Notes: a model not told the origin generated them from the letters alone. Positions 1 through 10,581 are shown, counted from the first letter of the stretch. The stretch: DNA of 64,000 nucleotides from Porphyromonadaceae bacterium COT-184 OH4590 (GCA_000768855.1 JRAN01000001.1:62224-126223), one strand, 5' to 3'. Made by a program: numbers and translations.

Positions 1-1723
1 ACGTATTTCGGACAAAGGTAAAAAGGTTACTCTTACAGGTTGGGTACAGAAAAATAGAAAAATGGGAGGAATGACCTTTGTTGATTTACGCGACAGATAT
101 GGTATAACACAATTGGTGTTTAATCAGGAAATAAATGCCGACCTGTGCGAAAAGGCAAACCATCTGGGTAGAGAATACGTATTACAAATAGAAGGTGAAG
201 TCTCTGAGCGAAGCAACAAAAATCCTAATATTCCTACCGGAGAAATAGAGATTATAGTATCCGCTGTTAATATACTCAATGAATCGGCTGTGCCGCCTTT
301 TACCATAGAAGATGATACCGATGGTGGTGATGATATTCGCATGCAGTATCGTTACCTTGATTTAAGACGAAATAGTGTAAGGGCTAATCTCGAATTGCGT
401 CATAAAATGGCGTTTGAGACACGTCGTTATCTCGATTCTCTTGGTTTTCTGGAAGTTGAGACACCTGTATTAATCAAATCCACACCTGAGGGAGCAAGAG
501 ATTTTGTTGTACCCTCGCGTATGAATCAGGGGCAGTTTTATGCTCTTCCCCAAAGCCCGCAAACATTTAAACAATTGCTGATGGTATCGGGATTTGACAG
601 ATACTTTCAAATAGTAAAATGTTTTAGAGATGAGGATTTGCGTGCCGACCGTCAGCCCGAATTTACTCAGATAGACTGTGAAATGGCGTTTGTGGAGCAG
701 GAAGATATTTTACAAACTTTCGAGGGGTTGACAAAACATCTTTTTAAAACTGTAAAAAACATTGACCTGCAGCCGTTTCCACGTATGTCTTTTGATGATG
801 CAATGAAGTATTATGGCTCCGATAAGCCTGATACGCGGTTCGATATGCGTTTTGTAGAGTTGATGGATACGCTCAAAGGCTATGGCTTTGCGGTGTTCGA
901 CGAGGCAGAATATATTGGTGGTATCTGTGTCAAAGGTGCCGCATCTTACACGCGCAAGCAGATAGATGCTCTTACTGACTACGTGAAACGTCCGCAGATT
1001 GGGGCAAAAGGGCTTGTTTATGCACGTATAGAATCGGATGGTAATGTTAAATCAAGTGTAGATAAGTTTTACAGTCAAGATGTGCTTCAAAAGCTAAAAG
1101 ATAAGTGTGGAGCCGAAGCAGGCGATTTGATATTGATAATAAGCGGAGACAATACCGTTAAGGCTCAAAAACAGCTTTGTGAGTTGCGTCTGGAGATGGG
1201 CAATCAACTTGGTTTGAGAGACAAAAACATGTATTCCTGTCTTTGGGTAGTTGATTTTCCTTTATTGGAATGGGACGATGATACCCAACGTTATTATGCT
1301 ATGCACCACCCGTTTACCTCGCCTAAGCCCGAAGATATTTCTTTGCTGCAAACCGACCCGTCAAAGGTACGTGCCAATGCTTATGATATGGTTATCAATG
1401 GTGTGGAGGTAGGTGGTGGCTCTATAAGAATACATGATAGTGGTTTGCAGAAACAGATGTTTCAAATACTTGGTTTTAGCGATGAGCAGGCAGAGCGTCA
1501 GTTTGGATTCCTGATGAATGCTTTCAAATATGGAGCTCCTCCTCATGGTGGTATAGCTTACGGACTCGACAGATTTGTATCGCTTTTTGCCGGACTCGAC
1601 AGTATAAGAGATTGTATAGCTTTCCCCAAAAATAATCAGGGGCGTGATGTGATGATAGACGCTCCGAGTATTATAGACAATACCCAACTTGACGAATTGG
1701 CTTTGAGTGTGGTTAAGGAGTAG
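1..1723 (+). CDS. aspS: Aspartate-tRNA ligase, 5' end cut by window
   Basis: Charges tRNA-Asp with aspartate in the cytoplasm. The frame is open from base 2, and the first visible residues ([20 protein letters not shown]) belong to the N-terminal OB-fold, so the ATG at 62 is internal; about 10-15 residues are missing. Class II motifs are visible: [18 protein letters not shown] (motif 2) and [15 protein letters not shown] (motif 3), with the long bacterial GAD insertion between them. The visible 573 codons plus the missing start agree with the usual bacterial length of about 585. No clear terminator follows. Confidence 0.97.
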   Translation, partial: RISDKGKKVTLTGWVQKNRKMGGMTFVDLRDRYGITQLVFNQEINADLCEKANHLGREYVLQIEGEVSERSNKNPNIPTGEIEIIVSAVNILNESAVPPFTIEDDTDGGDDIRMQYRYLDLRRNSVRANLELRHKMAFETRRYLDSLGFLEVETPVLIKSTPEGARDFVVPSRMNQGQFYALPQSPQTFKQLLMVSGFDRYFQIVKCFRDEDLRADRQPEFTQIDCEMAFVEQEDILQTFEGLTKHLFKTVKNIDLQPFPRMSFDDAMKYYGSDKPDTRFDMRFVELMDTLKGYGFAVFDEAEYIGGICVKGAASYTRKQIDALTDYVKRPQIGAKGLVYARIESDGNVKSSVDKFYSQDVLQKLKDKCGAEAGDLILIISGDNTVKAQKQLCELRLEMGNQLGLRDKNMYSCLWVVDFPLLEWDDDTQRYYAMHHPFTSPKPEDISLLQTDPSKVRANAYDMVINGVEVGGGSIRIHDSGLQKQMFQILGFSDEQAERQFGFLMNAFKYGAPPHGGIAYGLDRFVSLFAGLDSIRDCIAFPKNNQGRDVMIDAPSIIDNTQLDELALSVVKE

Positions 1724-1819
1724 GAGATAAGTAAAAAAATAATATATGGATATTTGTTAATTTATAAGTAAATATATACAACCTCACTAAAATATCAAAT
1801 ACTAATACGTATTGCAAAA

Positions 1820-2716
1820 ATGAGAGATAAGATGATCGAACAACTTATCGGACTTCAAGAGGAGATTTATAATTACGAAATCAGAGATTTCGATACGGGA
1901 GAAGCCAAAGAGTATTTTATTGACTATTCCCCTAAAATAGAATTTTCAAAAACAGGAGAATTTTATAGCTTGTCATTTTATGGAGACGGATATGATGATG
2001 ACCCAAATATAAAAGCAATTGACTTCGATTATCAAACAAATTTTGCTTTTTGTCGTTTTTTGGATTTTCTCTCGGAACAACAAAATGCGGATAAAATTAT
2101 ATCATTACATTTTGGAGGTTCGGATGTCGGTGCAAATGGTACTAAAAGTTGGATGTTTAATAGATTAGTAAACGCCGATGTTACTTTTCCTAACCTTAAA
2201 ACCTTTTCTATACGGCTTACCGATTTGGGAGATCATAATCAAAGTATAATCGACTGTGATTTTTCTATGGAAGAGAGCGGAATGGTAGCTAAACTTGTTT
2301 TAAAAATGCCGAATTTGGAAAACTTGATTATCCCTTCTGCCCCCGACAAATCATTTTTTGAGATAGGAAAACATCCTTTGTCTTCCTTAAAAGTGCAAGC
2401 AGGTTATGACCACCAAAATTTTATAGAAAACTTATCCGAAAGTGATAATTTTTATCAATTGTCTGTATTAGATTACACAGAAGTTATTGATATTTTTGAT
2501 AAAAAAGAAGAGGAATACACCTCATTTGAAAATTTCAAGAAATTATTTCGGTCAAAAGCATTTTCCAATGTTGGTCTTTTCAAATTAAGAGGTTCAATAC
2601 TTACCGAAGATCAACTTTTTGAATTACAAAAATTGAACAATGTGCAATTTTTAAATATTGTTGCAAAGGGTGGGCGATATGTAAGCCATTTAATGCAAGA
2701 TAAAAGTAATAAATAA
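1820..2716 (+). CDS. Hypothetical protein with leucine-rich-repeat-like segments
   Basis: A 298-residue acidic, soluble protein without signal peptide or membrane segment. Segments such as FPNLKTFSIRLTDLGD, MPNLENLIIPSAP and LNNVQFLNIVAKGG have the spacing of irregular leucine-rich repeats, as in STM4015-like LRR proteins of uncharacterised role. It stands alone 96 bp after aspS and just before the 23-bp tandem array. Codon and base use are more AT-rich than aspS. Function unknown; the LRR resemblance is by eye only. Confidence 0.75.
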   Translation: MRDKMIEQLIGLQEEIYNYEIRDFDTGEAKEYFIDYSPKIEFSKTGEFYSLSFYGDGYDDDPNIKAIDFDYQTNFAFCRFLDFLSEQQNADKIISLHFGGSDVGANGTKSWMFNRLVNADVTFPNLKTFSIRLTDLGDHNQSIIDCDFSMEESGMVAKLVLKMPNLENLIIPSAPDKSFFEIGKHPLSSLKVQAGYDHQNFIENLSESDNFYQLSVLDYTEVIDIFDKKEEEYTSFENFKKLFRSKAFSNVGLFKLRGSILTEDQLFELQKLNNVQFLNIVAKGGRYVSHLMQDKSNK

Positions 2717-2755
2717 CAGAAAAACTACACAAACAAGTTCGTGGTCGCTTAGTCG

Positions 2756-3212
2756 CTCTGCCCGTATCGACTTCAGCCCTCTGCCTGTATCGACTTTAAC
2801 GCTCTGCCCGTATCGACTTCAGCCCTCTGCCTGTATCGACTTTAACGCTCTGCTCGTATCGACTTTAGCCCTCTGCTCGTATCGACTTCAGCCCTCTGCC
2901 TGTATCGACTTCAACGCTCTGCCTGTATCGACTTCAGCCCTCTGCTCGTATCGACTTTAGCCCTCTGCCCGTATCGGCTTCAACGCTCTGCCCGTATCGA
3001 CTTCAACGCTCTGCCCGTATCGACTTCAGCCCTCTGCCCATATCGACTTCAACGCTCTGCCTGTATCGACTTCAGCCCTCTGCCCGTATCGGCTTCAACG
3101 CTCTGCTCGTATCGACTTCAACGCTCTGCCCGTATCGACTTCAGCCCTCTGCCCGTATCGACTTCAACGCTCTGCCCGTATCGACTTCAACGCTCTGCTT
3201 GTATGGGCAAGC
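2756..3212. repeat. 23-bp tandem repeat array, 19 full copies plus a partial
   Basis: Nineteen gapless 23-bp units start at 2756 and end at 3192, followed by a degenerate partial copy to about 3212. Each unit reads CTCTGCYYGTATCG, then RCTTYA, then GCC or ACG. Units differ only at these few positions. The GCC and ACG endings alternate strictly in the first four units and irregularly later. The array is clearly more GC-rich than its surroundings. Every minus-strand unit carries a TGA, and 23 is not a multiple of 3, so it is not coding on that strand. There are no spacers. Confidence 0.97.
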
Positions 3213-3225
3213 AGGTAATAAAAAA

Positions 3226-3277
3226 GAGACAGATAGCCATGCTACTATAAGCGCTACCTGTCTCAATAGTTTTTTTA
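3226..3277 (-). terminator. Hairpin terminator of the HU-like gene, possibly bidirectional
   Basis: GAGACAGATAGC (3226-3237) pairs with GCTACCTGTCTC (3253-3264) with one A-C mismatch on the plus strand that becomes a G-U pair on the minus strand. A six-base U run follows on the minus strand. On the plus strand the T run comes five bases after the stem. Confidence 0.8.
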
Positions 3278-3297
3278 AGTATCAGGTTGGGAAATTT

Positions 3298-3687
3298 TTA
3301 TTTTTCGCCTATTACCTTTACTTTTACCGATTTTGCAGCATCTAACATTGCCTGTTTTGGGAAAAACTTGATAGTTGGGGTTTTGAGGCTTTTGGATGTT
3401 ACCGCTTTTGCAGATGACTCCATCGACGATGTTACCTCTACCTTGAGACTTCCCAAGTCGCCCAAATCTACCGAAGCACCGTTTGCCAAAGCACTGTTTA
3501 CTATCTCGGCAAATGTTGCCAAAGCGTTTCTTACATCACCCCTTGTCAGAGAGGTAGCTCTTACTATCTCGTCTTCGACCTGTTTGGCGGTGATTTTTGG
3601 CTGCGATTTTGGTGCGGCATAATAAACGGTCTCTCCTTTTTTAGGACCGATAGGCATTACTCTTGACTTTACTTCAAATTCTATCAT
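3298..3687 (-). CDS. HU-like DNA-binding protein (Bacteroidetes type)
   Basis: A 129-residue nucleoid protein. After an N-terminal extension (MIEFEVKSRVMPIGPKKGE) comes the HU/IHF core, including ITAKQVEDEIVRATSLTRGD, ALATFAEIVNSALANG and the loop VDLGDLGSLKVEV. The extension is typical of the HU-HIG family common in Bacteroidales, whose members bind DNA with little sequence specificity. The gene is convergent with the tandem array and has its own promoter (3737-3768) and terminator (3226-3277). Family is certain; specific role unknown. Confidence 0.92.
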   Translation of the reverse strand: MIEFEVKSRVMPIGPKKGETVYYAAPKSQPKITAKQVEDEIVRATSLTRGDVRNALATFAEIVNSALANGASVDLGDLGSLKVEVTSSMESSAKAVTSKSLKTPTIKFFPKQAMLDAAKSVKVKVIGEK

Positions 3688-3736
3688 ACTTCTAAATTAT
3701 TAGGTTTATTAATAAAATTATAAAAAAATAACAGGT

Positions 3737-3768
3737 CAAAATTAGTTATTATATTTCCAAATACCAAA
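3737..3768 (-). promoter_or_regulatory. Promoter of the HU-like gene
   Basis: On the minus strand TAATTTTG (3744-3737) is the -7 element and TTTG (3768-3765), 20 bp upstream, is the -33 element. The leader to the ATG at 3687 is about 45 nt. Confidence 0.7.
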
Positions 3769-3884
3769 CCAAAACAGATTTTTTTACTGTTTCTTTACAA
3801 AATACTTGTTTAAATACTATGTTCAAACCGACAGATATTGTCCGTTAAATCCGAAAAGCGACTCTTTTGACAATAGCTAATGCA

Positions 3885-3930
3885 GGGGCGTCGGGAATGT
3901 TGCGACATTTAATTGGGACGGATTAGCCCC
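3885..3930. other. GC-rich nested hairpin in the 464-bp divergent gap
   Basis: The gap 3688-4151 holds the HU-like promoter, the gltX promoter and this element. GGGGC (3885-3889) can pair with GCCCC (3926-3930), and AATGT-TGCG-ACATT (3896-3909) forms an inner stem. It is locally GC-rich, unlike its flanks, and lacks a U run. It could be a small structured RNA or a decayed intergenic repeat. The long minus-strand reading frame here runs into gltX and is not a gene. Confidence 0.35.
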
Positions 3931-4065
3931 AACCTAAAAGTAAAGAAAACGAGATTGTCGCTTTCGTACGCTTGATAATTGATAATAATCAAAAACATCT
4001 TAAAAATATTTCTATCCAGTAATCGGGGTTTATAAAAAGATTTCGCTTTGTAAGGCAAAAAGATG

Positions 4066-4073
4066 TAATTTTG
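4066..4073 (+). promoter_or_regulatory. Probable gltX -7 element
   Basis: TAATTTTG followed by C, 79 bp before the gltX start. No clean -33 TTTG at the ideal distance (TTTC at 4041-4044 is the nearest candidate). Confidence 0.5.
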
Positions 4074-4151
4074 CAAACTGTTTAATGGTAGCATACGACT
4101 ACCTTCATAATTCAAATTATTATTATTAAAAAATAAAAAACCAACAGCTTT

Positions 4152-5678
4152 ATGATGAACCGTAAACCAAGAGTACGATTTGCTCCCTCTCCAACAGGGG
4201 CGTTGCATATAGGAGGTGTTCGCACAGCCCTCTACAACTACCTTTTCGCAAAAGGCAACGGCGGCGATATGATTTTGAGAATAGAAGACACCGATACAAA
4301 CCGTTATGTTGAGGGTGCTGAGCAGTATATCATCGACAGTCTGGAGTGGCTTGGCATAAAGTTTGACGAGGGCGTTGCCGTCGGCGGGGCTCACGCTCCG
4401 TATCGTCAAAGTGAGCGTAAAGATATTTATAAAAAATATGTAGAACAACTTTTGGTTCAAGGCAAGGCGTATTATGCTTTCGATACTCCCGAAGAGTTGG
4501 AGTCAAGCCGAAACCAAATACAGAATTTTCAGTATGACGCTTCTACACGCATGTCTATGAGCAATTCACTTGCATTGCCCGAAGATGAGGTAAAAAAACG
4601 TATAGAACGTGGTGAAAAATATGTGGTTCGTATCAAGATAGAGCCAAACGAAGATATTGTAGTAAACGATTTGATACGTGGTGAGGTAAAGATAAATTCT
4701 TCGATATTAGACGATAAGGTACTTTGGAAATCGGCAGACGGACTGCCTACATACCATTTGGCAAACATTGTGGACGACCATTTGATGGAGATTACCCATG
4801 TGATAAGGGGTGAAGAGTGGTTGCCATCGGCACCGCTTCATGTGATGCTCTACCGCTATTTCGGTTGGACGGATACAATGCCTGAGTTTGCTCACCTGCC
4901 GTTACTGCTTAAGCCTGACGGTAAGGGCAAACTAAGCAAGCGCGATGGCGACAGACTTGGTTTTCCTGTCTTTCCTCTCGATTGGATAGATAAGGATACA
5001 GGCGAAAAAAGTGACGGATACTGTCAGGCAGGTTATTTCCCGGAGGCTGTTATCAACTTTCTGGCTCTATTGGGTTGGAATCCGGGTACTGAGCAAGAGA
5101 TTTTTTCGATGGACGAACTCATCAAAACCTTCTCGTTGGAACGTTGTTCAAAGTCGGGAGCAAGGTTCGATTACGAAAAAGGCAAGTGGTTTAACCATAA
5201 GTATTTGCAATCAAAATCGAATGAAGAGTTGGCTCAATATCTATTACCATTTTTCCCTGACGGCTTTTTTGCTCAAAGTGATAGGTACCGCAAGTTGTTA
5301 TCGGCTATCGAGTCGGTCAAAGAGCGTGCCACATTCCCAAAAGAACTTTACGAGCTGGTAGAGTTTTTCTTTGTTGCTCCCACAACCTTTGACGATAGCG
5401 ATATAAAGAAGCGATGGAAAGAGGATACAGCTGCTATTATGGAGGGCTTGGCAGAGTTGCTCGAAGTACTGCCCTCATTAGACGACGAATACGCTACAGA
5501 GGAGAGTGTCAAAGGGTGGTGTGAAGCTATGGGCTACTCTTTGGGAGCGGTAATGAATCCGTTTCGTCTGGTGTTGGTAGGTCGTATGAAAGGACCGCAT
5601 ATATTTACAATTACCCGAATATTGGGCAAAGATGAGAGCATAAAACGTATAAGATATGGACTGAATACAATAAAATAA
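4152..5678 (+). CDS. gltX: Glutamate-tRNA ligase
   Basis: Charges tRNA-Glu; class I synthetase. The HIGH-type motif is at residues 19-22 ([11 protein letters not shown]) and the KMSKS-type motif KLSKRDGDR begins at residue 260. The total of 508 residues is normal for Bacteroidetes GluRS. Two ATGs are adjacent (4152 and 4155), and either could be used. It is a single gene, with HU-like divergent upstream and a 439-bp gap downstream. The C-terminal anticodon-binding domain is intact, ending GLNTIK. Confidence 0.97.
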   Translation: MMNRKPRVRFAPSPTGALHIGGVRTALYNYLFAKGNGGDMILRIEDTDTNRYVEGAEQYIIDSLEWLGIKFDEGVAVGGAHAPYRQSERKDIYKKYVEQLLVQGKAYYAFDTPEELESSRNQIQNFQYDASTRMSMSNSLALPEDEVKKRIERGEKYVVRIKIEPNEDIVVNDLIRGEVKINSSILDDKVLWKSADGLPTYHLANIVDDHLMEITHVIRGEEWLPSAPLHVMLYRYFGWTDTMPEFAHLPLLLKPDGKGKLSKRDGDRLGFPVFPLDWIDKDTGEKSDGYCQAGYFPEAVINFLALLGWNPGTEQEIFSMDELIKTFSLERCSKSGARFDYEKGKWFNHKYLQSKSNEELAQYLLPFFPDGFFAQSDRYRKLLSAIESVKERATFPKELYELVEFFFVAPTTFDDSDIKKRWKEDTAAIMEGLAELLEVLPSLDDEYATEESVKGWCEAMGYSLGAVMNPFRLVLVGRMKGPHIFTITRILGKDESIKRIRYGLNTIK

Positions 5679-6117
5679 AAATAGTTTCCGATAGTACATT
5701 TGTCGAATGAAAAATCTTAATTATAACGGATGCAGTATCGAGATTGAACCCAATAGCAATACTATAAAGTGCTAAGATTAAACAAATGCACTCTAATGAC
5801 TATGTATAATAGAAATTACAAAGTTGTGAAAGTGATTATTCGGCGAATAATAAAATAATATGTCGTTTTTCTTTGACAAATAATTTTGTGTATTTCGACT
5901 CTTAAAATCAAAGTAATATTAATCGTCAATTAAAAACCTATGAACAACACCATAATATAATTAATTATGTAAAATAAATAAACAGTTTGGGTATATAATT
6001 GATTAAAAAAATGTATATTTGCAATTCGTTTTTTTGTACATAATAATATGGCAAAACAGGCGATTTATTATATTGATTAATAAATAAATAAACGAAAAAT
6101 AAATTAATTTTAAAAAG
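5679..6117 (+). other. 439-bp intergenic region before secDF
   Basis: No gene or RNA recognised. It is very AT-rich. Possible -7 elements are TAATTTTG at 5881-5888 and TATATTTG followed by C at 6014-6021, the latter about 100 bp before secDF; neither has a well-spaced -33 TTTG. No clear terminator after gltX. Confidence 0.5.
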
Positions 6118-9100
6118 ATGCAAAACAAAGGATTTATTAGACTTTTTAGTATTCTACTAACCATCATTTGCTTGTATTGCTTGTCGTTTAGTGTGGTAAC
6201 TAACTACTACAGTCGTCAGGCCAAAACATTTGCTAATGGAGATAACGAGCAGTATTACAAATATTTGGACTCTATTGCCGGCAAAAAAGTTTGGTTGGGA
6301 TACACACTAAAAGAGTGTAGAGAAAGAGAGATTAATCTCGGTCTTGACCTTAAAGGAGGTATGGATGTAACTCTCGAAATATCGATACCGGATATCTTGA
6401 TTTACCTATCCGACCACAACAACTCTGCAATATTCAAACAGGCTTTGGACAATGCAAAAAAACGCAATACTGCAGATTTTTTGACTGCTTTCAAACATGA
6501 GTTTGAGCGTATCGACCCTAACGCAAGACTTTCAACTATCTTTTCTACACTGGCTTTGAAAGACAAGATACAGTTGGGTTTTAATAATGCTCAGGTTATT
6601 GATGTATTGAGAGGTGAAGTGAAATCTGCTATCGACAACTCTTTTAACGTATTGAGTTCGCGTATAGACCGCTTTGGTGTGATACAGCCTAATATTCAAC
6701 GTCTTGGTGGTGAAGAGGGGAGAATCCTTGTAGAGCTTCCCGGAGTAAAAGAACCCGAACGTGTGCGTAAACTACTTCAAGGGTCGGCTAACCTCGAATT
6801 TTGGGAAACTTATACTGCCTCAGAACTTACAGGTGTAATACAGCAGGCAGATGCTACTATTAGAGAAATACAAGGTGGCAAGATAGATGCAGATTCTACA
6901 TCTGTGGCTGCAACAGCACAAAACACAGCTAACACCAACGAAACAGTGCAGACAAATGATTCGACAGATAGCGATACTTTGTCGCAGGCATTGAAACAGA
7001 CACTTGCTGCCGAAAAGTCTGCAGCTTCGGAGATTACAGACGAAAAAGCCTATCAGGAAGCACTTATAAACAATCCTTTGATAGCTGTTTTGGGCGGACT
7101 TCAAAGTGGCAACTCTCCTGTTGTCGGTATTGTAACCGCAAGAGATACGGCTCGTGTGATGTCATACTTCAGAATGCCACAGGTGTCGAGACTTTTGCCT
7201 CGCGATCTCAAACTTTCGTGGACAGTAAAACCTGCTTTTGAAGCTAAGGAGACAACTGACAATAACGACCGTTATGCTCTTATAGCACTCAAGATAACAT
7301 CTCGCAACGGACAGGCACCGCTTTCGGGTAGCGTTGTTACAGATGCAAGAGTCGATTTCGACCAGACAACCAATCAAACTTTGGTCTCTATGAAGATGAA
7401 TTCCGAAGGAGCATCTGTATGGGGTCGCCTTACAAAAGCTAATGTAGGCAAAAGTATTGCTATATCTCTTGATAATTATATATACTCATATCCGACAGTT
7501 CAGACTGAGATTTCTGATGGGGTATCGCGTATTTCTGGACGTTTCACCCCAGAGGAGGCAAAAGACTTGGCAAACGTGCTAAACTCAGGTAAGATGCCTG
7601 CACCGGCACACATCATTCAAGAAGATGTAGTAGGTCCGTCACTTGGACAAGCTGCTATCAGAAACGGCCTGATGTCTTTTATAGCAGCATTGATTATTAT
7701 ATTTATCTATATGATAGTTTATTATGGTCTTGTACCCGGCCTTATTGCCGATGTGGTACTTGTCGCCAACTCATTTTTTTTGCTTGGTATTCTTGCCTCG
7801 TTCAACGCCGTATTGACCCTTCCCGGTATTGCCGGTATTGTGCTTACACTTGGTATGGCTGTCGATGCCAATGTGCTTATATATGAACGATGTCGCGAAG
7901 AACTTGCATCCGGCAAAAACCTAAAAAAAGCTATTGAAGAGGGTTTTAGAAATGCTCTTTCGGCTATCCTCGATGGTCAGATTACGACATTGCTAATCGG
8001 TATAATTCTATTCATATTCGGTACGGGGTCGGTAAAAGGTTTTGCCACTACGCTCGTAATAGGTATCTTCACTTCGCTGTTTACTGCTATATTCTTCTCT
8101 CGTATGTTGTTCGAATTCTTATTGTCTAGCAAAAAAGAGTGGAAGATTACTTTTACTACCAATCTTACCAAAAACTGGTTTAAAGGCTTCCATTTCGATT
8201 TTATAGGTAAAAGAAAGATGGGCTATATCATTTCGACTGTATTGGGTTTAGTTATAATAGTTTCATTACTGGTAAACGGACTAAAACCGGGTATCGACTT
8301 TTCGGGAGGAAACTCTTATGTTGTTCGTTTTGAGCAACCTGTCAATGCAGATGAAATCCGTGAAAAACTTTCGGGCATATTCGAAGGTCATTCTCTCTAT
8401 GTTATCACAATGGGTGAAGCCAACCAGATAAGAATATCTACCAATTTTGTGGATGAAAAAGGTGCCGATAACCAAGAGGGAGTAATCGAGACAATGTTAT
8501 ACAACGGACTTAAGGAGTATCTGAACCCTGTGGTAACCCAAGATATGTTTGTTCATCGTTATGTAAACCGTAGTGGTACTTACCAGCTTGCAAACTTGGA
8601 AGAGGGCTCAAACTTCGGTATCCAACAGTCGCAAAACGTAGGACCAACCATTGCCTCTGATATGATAAAACGTGCTATATGGGCTATTTTCTTGTCGCTA
8701 ATAGTGATATTTATATATATATTGATAAGGTTCAAAAACTATGCTTATTCGGTTGGTTCGGTAGCATCACTATTCCACGATGCTTTCTTTATGGTTGGTA
8801 TTTATACGATTTTCTATAAGATAATGCCATTCTCGCTCGATGTTGACCAATCGTTTATTGCTGCGATATTGACTATCATTGGTTACTCTATCAACGATAC
8901 GGTGGTTATTTTCGACCGTGTTCGTGAAAACCTTACTCTATTCCCAAAACGTAATATGAGGGAGCAGATGAATAATGCTCTTAATGTTACTTTGAGCCGT
9001 ACATTTTCTACTTCATTTACCGTAATACTTGTACTTCTAACAATGTTTATCTTTGGTGGTGAGGTTATACGAGGATTTATGTTTGCCTTACTTATGGGTA

Positions 9101-9192
9101 GCCTGTCGGGTGTATATTCAACACTCTTTATAGCTGCTCCATTGGCTTATGACATTCAAAGAAAACAAAGGGCAAAAGAGGATAAAAAATAA
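6118..9192 (+). CDS. secDF: Protein translocase SecDF (fused SecD-SecF)
   Basis: Inner-membrane proton-driven partner of SecYEG that pulls exported proteins through. SecD occupies about residues 1-690: one N-terminal TM, GLDLKGGMD near residue 75, a large periplasmic part with a Thr/Ser/Ala-rich insert around 255-300, then five TM helices with GMAVDANVLIYERCREEL. SecF begins near residue 700, with GIDFSGGNSY at 725 and YSINDTVVIFDRVREN. Fusion into one chain of about 1000 residues is usual in Bacteroidetes. A hairpin terminator follows. Confidence 0.97.
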   Translation: MQNKGFIRLFSILLTIICLYCLSFSVVTNYYSRQAKTFANGDNEQYYKYLDSIAGKKVWLGYTLKECREREINLGLDLKGGMDVTLEISIPDILIYLSDHNNSAIFKQALDNAKKRNTADFLTAFKHEFERIDPNARLSTIFSTLALKDKIQLGFNNAQVIDVLRGEVKSAIDNSFNVLSSRIDRFGVIQPNIQRLGGEEGRILVELPGVKEPERVRKLLQGSANLEFWETYTASELTGVIQQADATIREIQGGKIDADSTSVAATAQNTANTNETVQTNDSTDSDTLSQALKQTLAAEKSAASEITDEKAYQEALINNPLIAVLGGLQSGNSPVVGIVTARDTARVMSYFRMPQVSRLLPRDLKLSWTVKPAFEAKETTDNNDRYALIALKITSRNGQAPLSGSVVTDARVDFDQTTNQTLVSMKMNSEGASVWGRLTKANVGKSIAISLDNYIYSYPTVQTEISDGVSRISGRFTPEEAKDLANVLNSGKMPAPAHIIQEDVVGPSLGQAAIRNGLMSFIAALIIIFIYMIVYYGLVPGLIADVVLVANSFFLLGILASFNAVLTLPGIAGIVLTLGMAVDANVLIYERCREELASGKNLKKAIEEGFRNALSAILDGQITTLLIGIILFIFGTGSVKGFATTLVIGIFTSLFTAIFFSRMLFEFLLSSKKEWKITFTTNLTKNWFKGFHFDFIGKRKMGYIISTVLGLVIIVSLLVNGLKPGIDFSGGNSYVVRFEQPVNADEIREKLSGIFEGHSLYVITMGEANQIRISTNFVDEKGADNQEGVIETMLYNGLKEYLNPVVTQDMFVHRYVNRSGTYQLANLEEGSNFGIQQSQNVGPTIASDMIKRAIWAIFLSLIVIFIYILIRFKNYAYSVGSVASLFHDAFFMVGIYTIFYKIMPFSLDVDQSFIAAILTIIGYSINDTVVIFDRVRENLTLFPKRNMREQMNNALNVTLSRTFSTSFTVILVLLTMFIFGGEVIRGFMFALLMGSLSGVYSTLFIAAPLAYDIQRKQRAKEDKK

Positions 9193-9213
9193 TTTTCGTA
9201 AAATGATAAGAAT

Positions 9214-9260
9214 AAAATCCTTGCTTGTGATTGGATTGCAGTCTCAGGCAGGGATTTTTG
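9214..9260 (+). terminator. Terminator after secDF
   Basis: AAAATCCTTGCTTG (9214-9227) pairs with CAGGCAGGGATTTT (9245-9258) using two G-U pairs, followed by further T. It ends 14 bp before the next start, so it may also act as an attenuator for the downstream gene, for which I see no separate promoter. Confidence 0.7.
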
Positions 9261-9273
9261 TAAAACTTATTAT

Positions 9274-10575
9274 ATGAAAGAAAACGATATAGAATATAAT
9301 TTGAAACGAGGTGACTTAGAGATAATGGCGCCTGTCGGTTCGTGGGAGAGCCTTATGGCTGCGCTAAAAGCAGGTGCCGACTCTGTATATTTCGGTATTG
9401 AGGGGCTTAATATGCGTAATCAGTCGGCAAATAACTTCTCTATAAGTGATTTGAATAAAGTAGCTCAACTCTGCAAAGAGAGTAATGTAAAGTCGTATCT
9501 TACACTAAACACAATTATTTATGATAATGATTTGGAGTTGATGAGGAGTATTATAGATGCGGTAAAGAAGGCAGGTATTACTGCGATAATAGCCTCTGAC
9601 GTGGCAGCAATGACCTATGCGGTATCACAAGATGTAGAAGTTCATTTATCGACACAGCTGAATATTACCAATGTAGAGGCATTGAAGTTTTATGCTCGGT
9701 TTGCCGATGTGGTAGTGCTTGCTCGCGAGCTTGAGTTGGAACAGGTATATGATATTTACAATGCTATTGAAGAACAACAGATAAAAGGACGTAAAGGTAA
9801 TTTGGTAAGAATAGAGATGTTTTGCCACGGAGCATTATGTATGGCGGTTTCGGGTAAATGTTATCTCAGCCTGCACGAAAAAAACCGTTCTGCCAATCGT
9901 GGCAGTTGCAATCAGATATGTCGTCGTAGTTATACGGTAAAAGATACTTCATCGGATATTGAACTCGAAATAGACAATCAATATATAATGTCCCCAAAAG
10001 ATTTGAAAACTATTCATTTTCTCAACAAGATGATAGATGCAGGTGTGCGTGTATTCAAAATCGAAGGGCGTGCCCGTGGTGCTGAGTATGTCCGCAATGT
10101 AGTAGAGTGTTACAATGAGGCTATAGAGGCGTATCTTGATGGTACATTTACTGAACAGAGAATAGAAGAGTGGAATACACGCCTTGCTCGTGTATTCAAC
10201 CGCGGCTTTTGGGATGGCTATTACCTCGGACAGAGGCTTGGCGAGTGGACAAGCTCATACGGCTCGTCGGCAACACGTGTCAAAACCTATATAGGCAAAT
10301 GCACTAACTTTTTTGGTAAGATAAACGTTGCTGAATTTGTGCTCGAAAGTGGTGAACTCAAAGTGGGCGATGAAATACTTGTAATAGGTAATACCACTGG
10401 TGCTTACGAGAGTGTCGTTGAGGAAATCAGAGTTGATTTAAAACCGGTAGATGTTGTAGGGAAAGGCATACCTTTTTCGATAAAGACTGCTGAGGTACTT
10501 CACCGCAATGATAAACTATACAAAATGGAACTTCAAGAGCAACGCAGAGAACGAGGTTTTATGAATCAAAAATAA
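9274..10575 (+). CDS. Peptidase U32 family protein (TrhP/RlhA-like)
   Basis: A 433-residue member of the U32 family, historically called collagenase-like proteases. Characterised relatives TrhP and RlhA act in tRNA or rRNA hydroxylation, so RNA modification is at least as likely as proteolysis. The N-terminus MAPVGSWESLMAALKAG is the U32 barrel start. The cysteine set CHGALC (184-189), C196 and GSCNQIC (C212, C216) is the family signature and a likely Fe-S or metal site. It is followed 6 bp later by the methyltransferase, so the two are probably co-transcribed. Confidence 0.9.
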   Translation: MKENDIEYNLKRGDLEIMAPVGSWESLMAALKAGADSVYFGIEGLNMRNQSANNFSISDLNKVAQLCKESNVKSYLTLNTIIYDNDLELMRSIIDAVKKAGITAIIASDVAAMTYAVSQDVEVHLSTQLNITNVEALKFYARFADVVVLARELELEQVYDIYNAIEEQQIKGRKGNLVRIEMFCHGALCMAVSGKCYLSLHEKNRSANRGSCNQICRRSYTVKDTSSDIELEIDNQYIMSPKDLKTIHFLNKMIDAGVRVFKIEGRARGAEYVRNVVECYNEAIEAYLDGTFTEQRIEEWNTRLARVFNRGFWDGYYLGQRLGEWTSSYGSSATRVKTYIGKCTNFFGKINVAEFVLESGELKVGDEILVIGNTTGAYESVVEEIRVDLKPVDVVGKGIPFSIKTAEVLHRNDKLYKMELQEQRRERGFMNQK

Positions 10576-10581
10576 ATCATT

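Noticed and set aside
2756-3212. CRISPR array
   Set aside because: Units follow each other without spacers, the unit is only 23 bp, and no cas gene is in the window.
3287-3622. 111-codon plus-strand open frame
   Set aside because: Exact antisense of the HU-like gene, which has clear homology, promoter and terminator.
3909-4460. 183-codon minus-strand open frame
   Set aside because: Antisense to the start of gltX and across its promoter; low-complexity hydrophobic translation without family resemblance.
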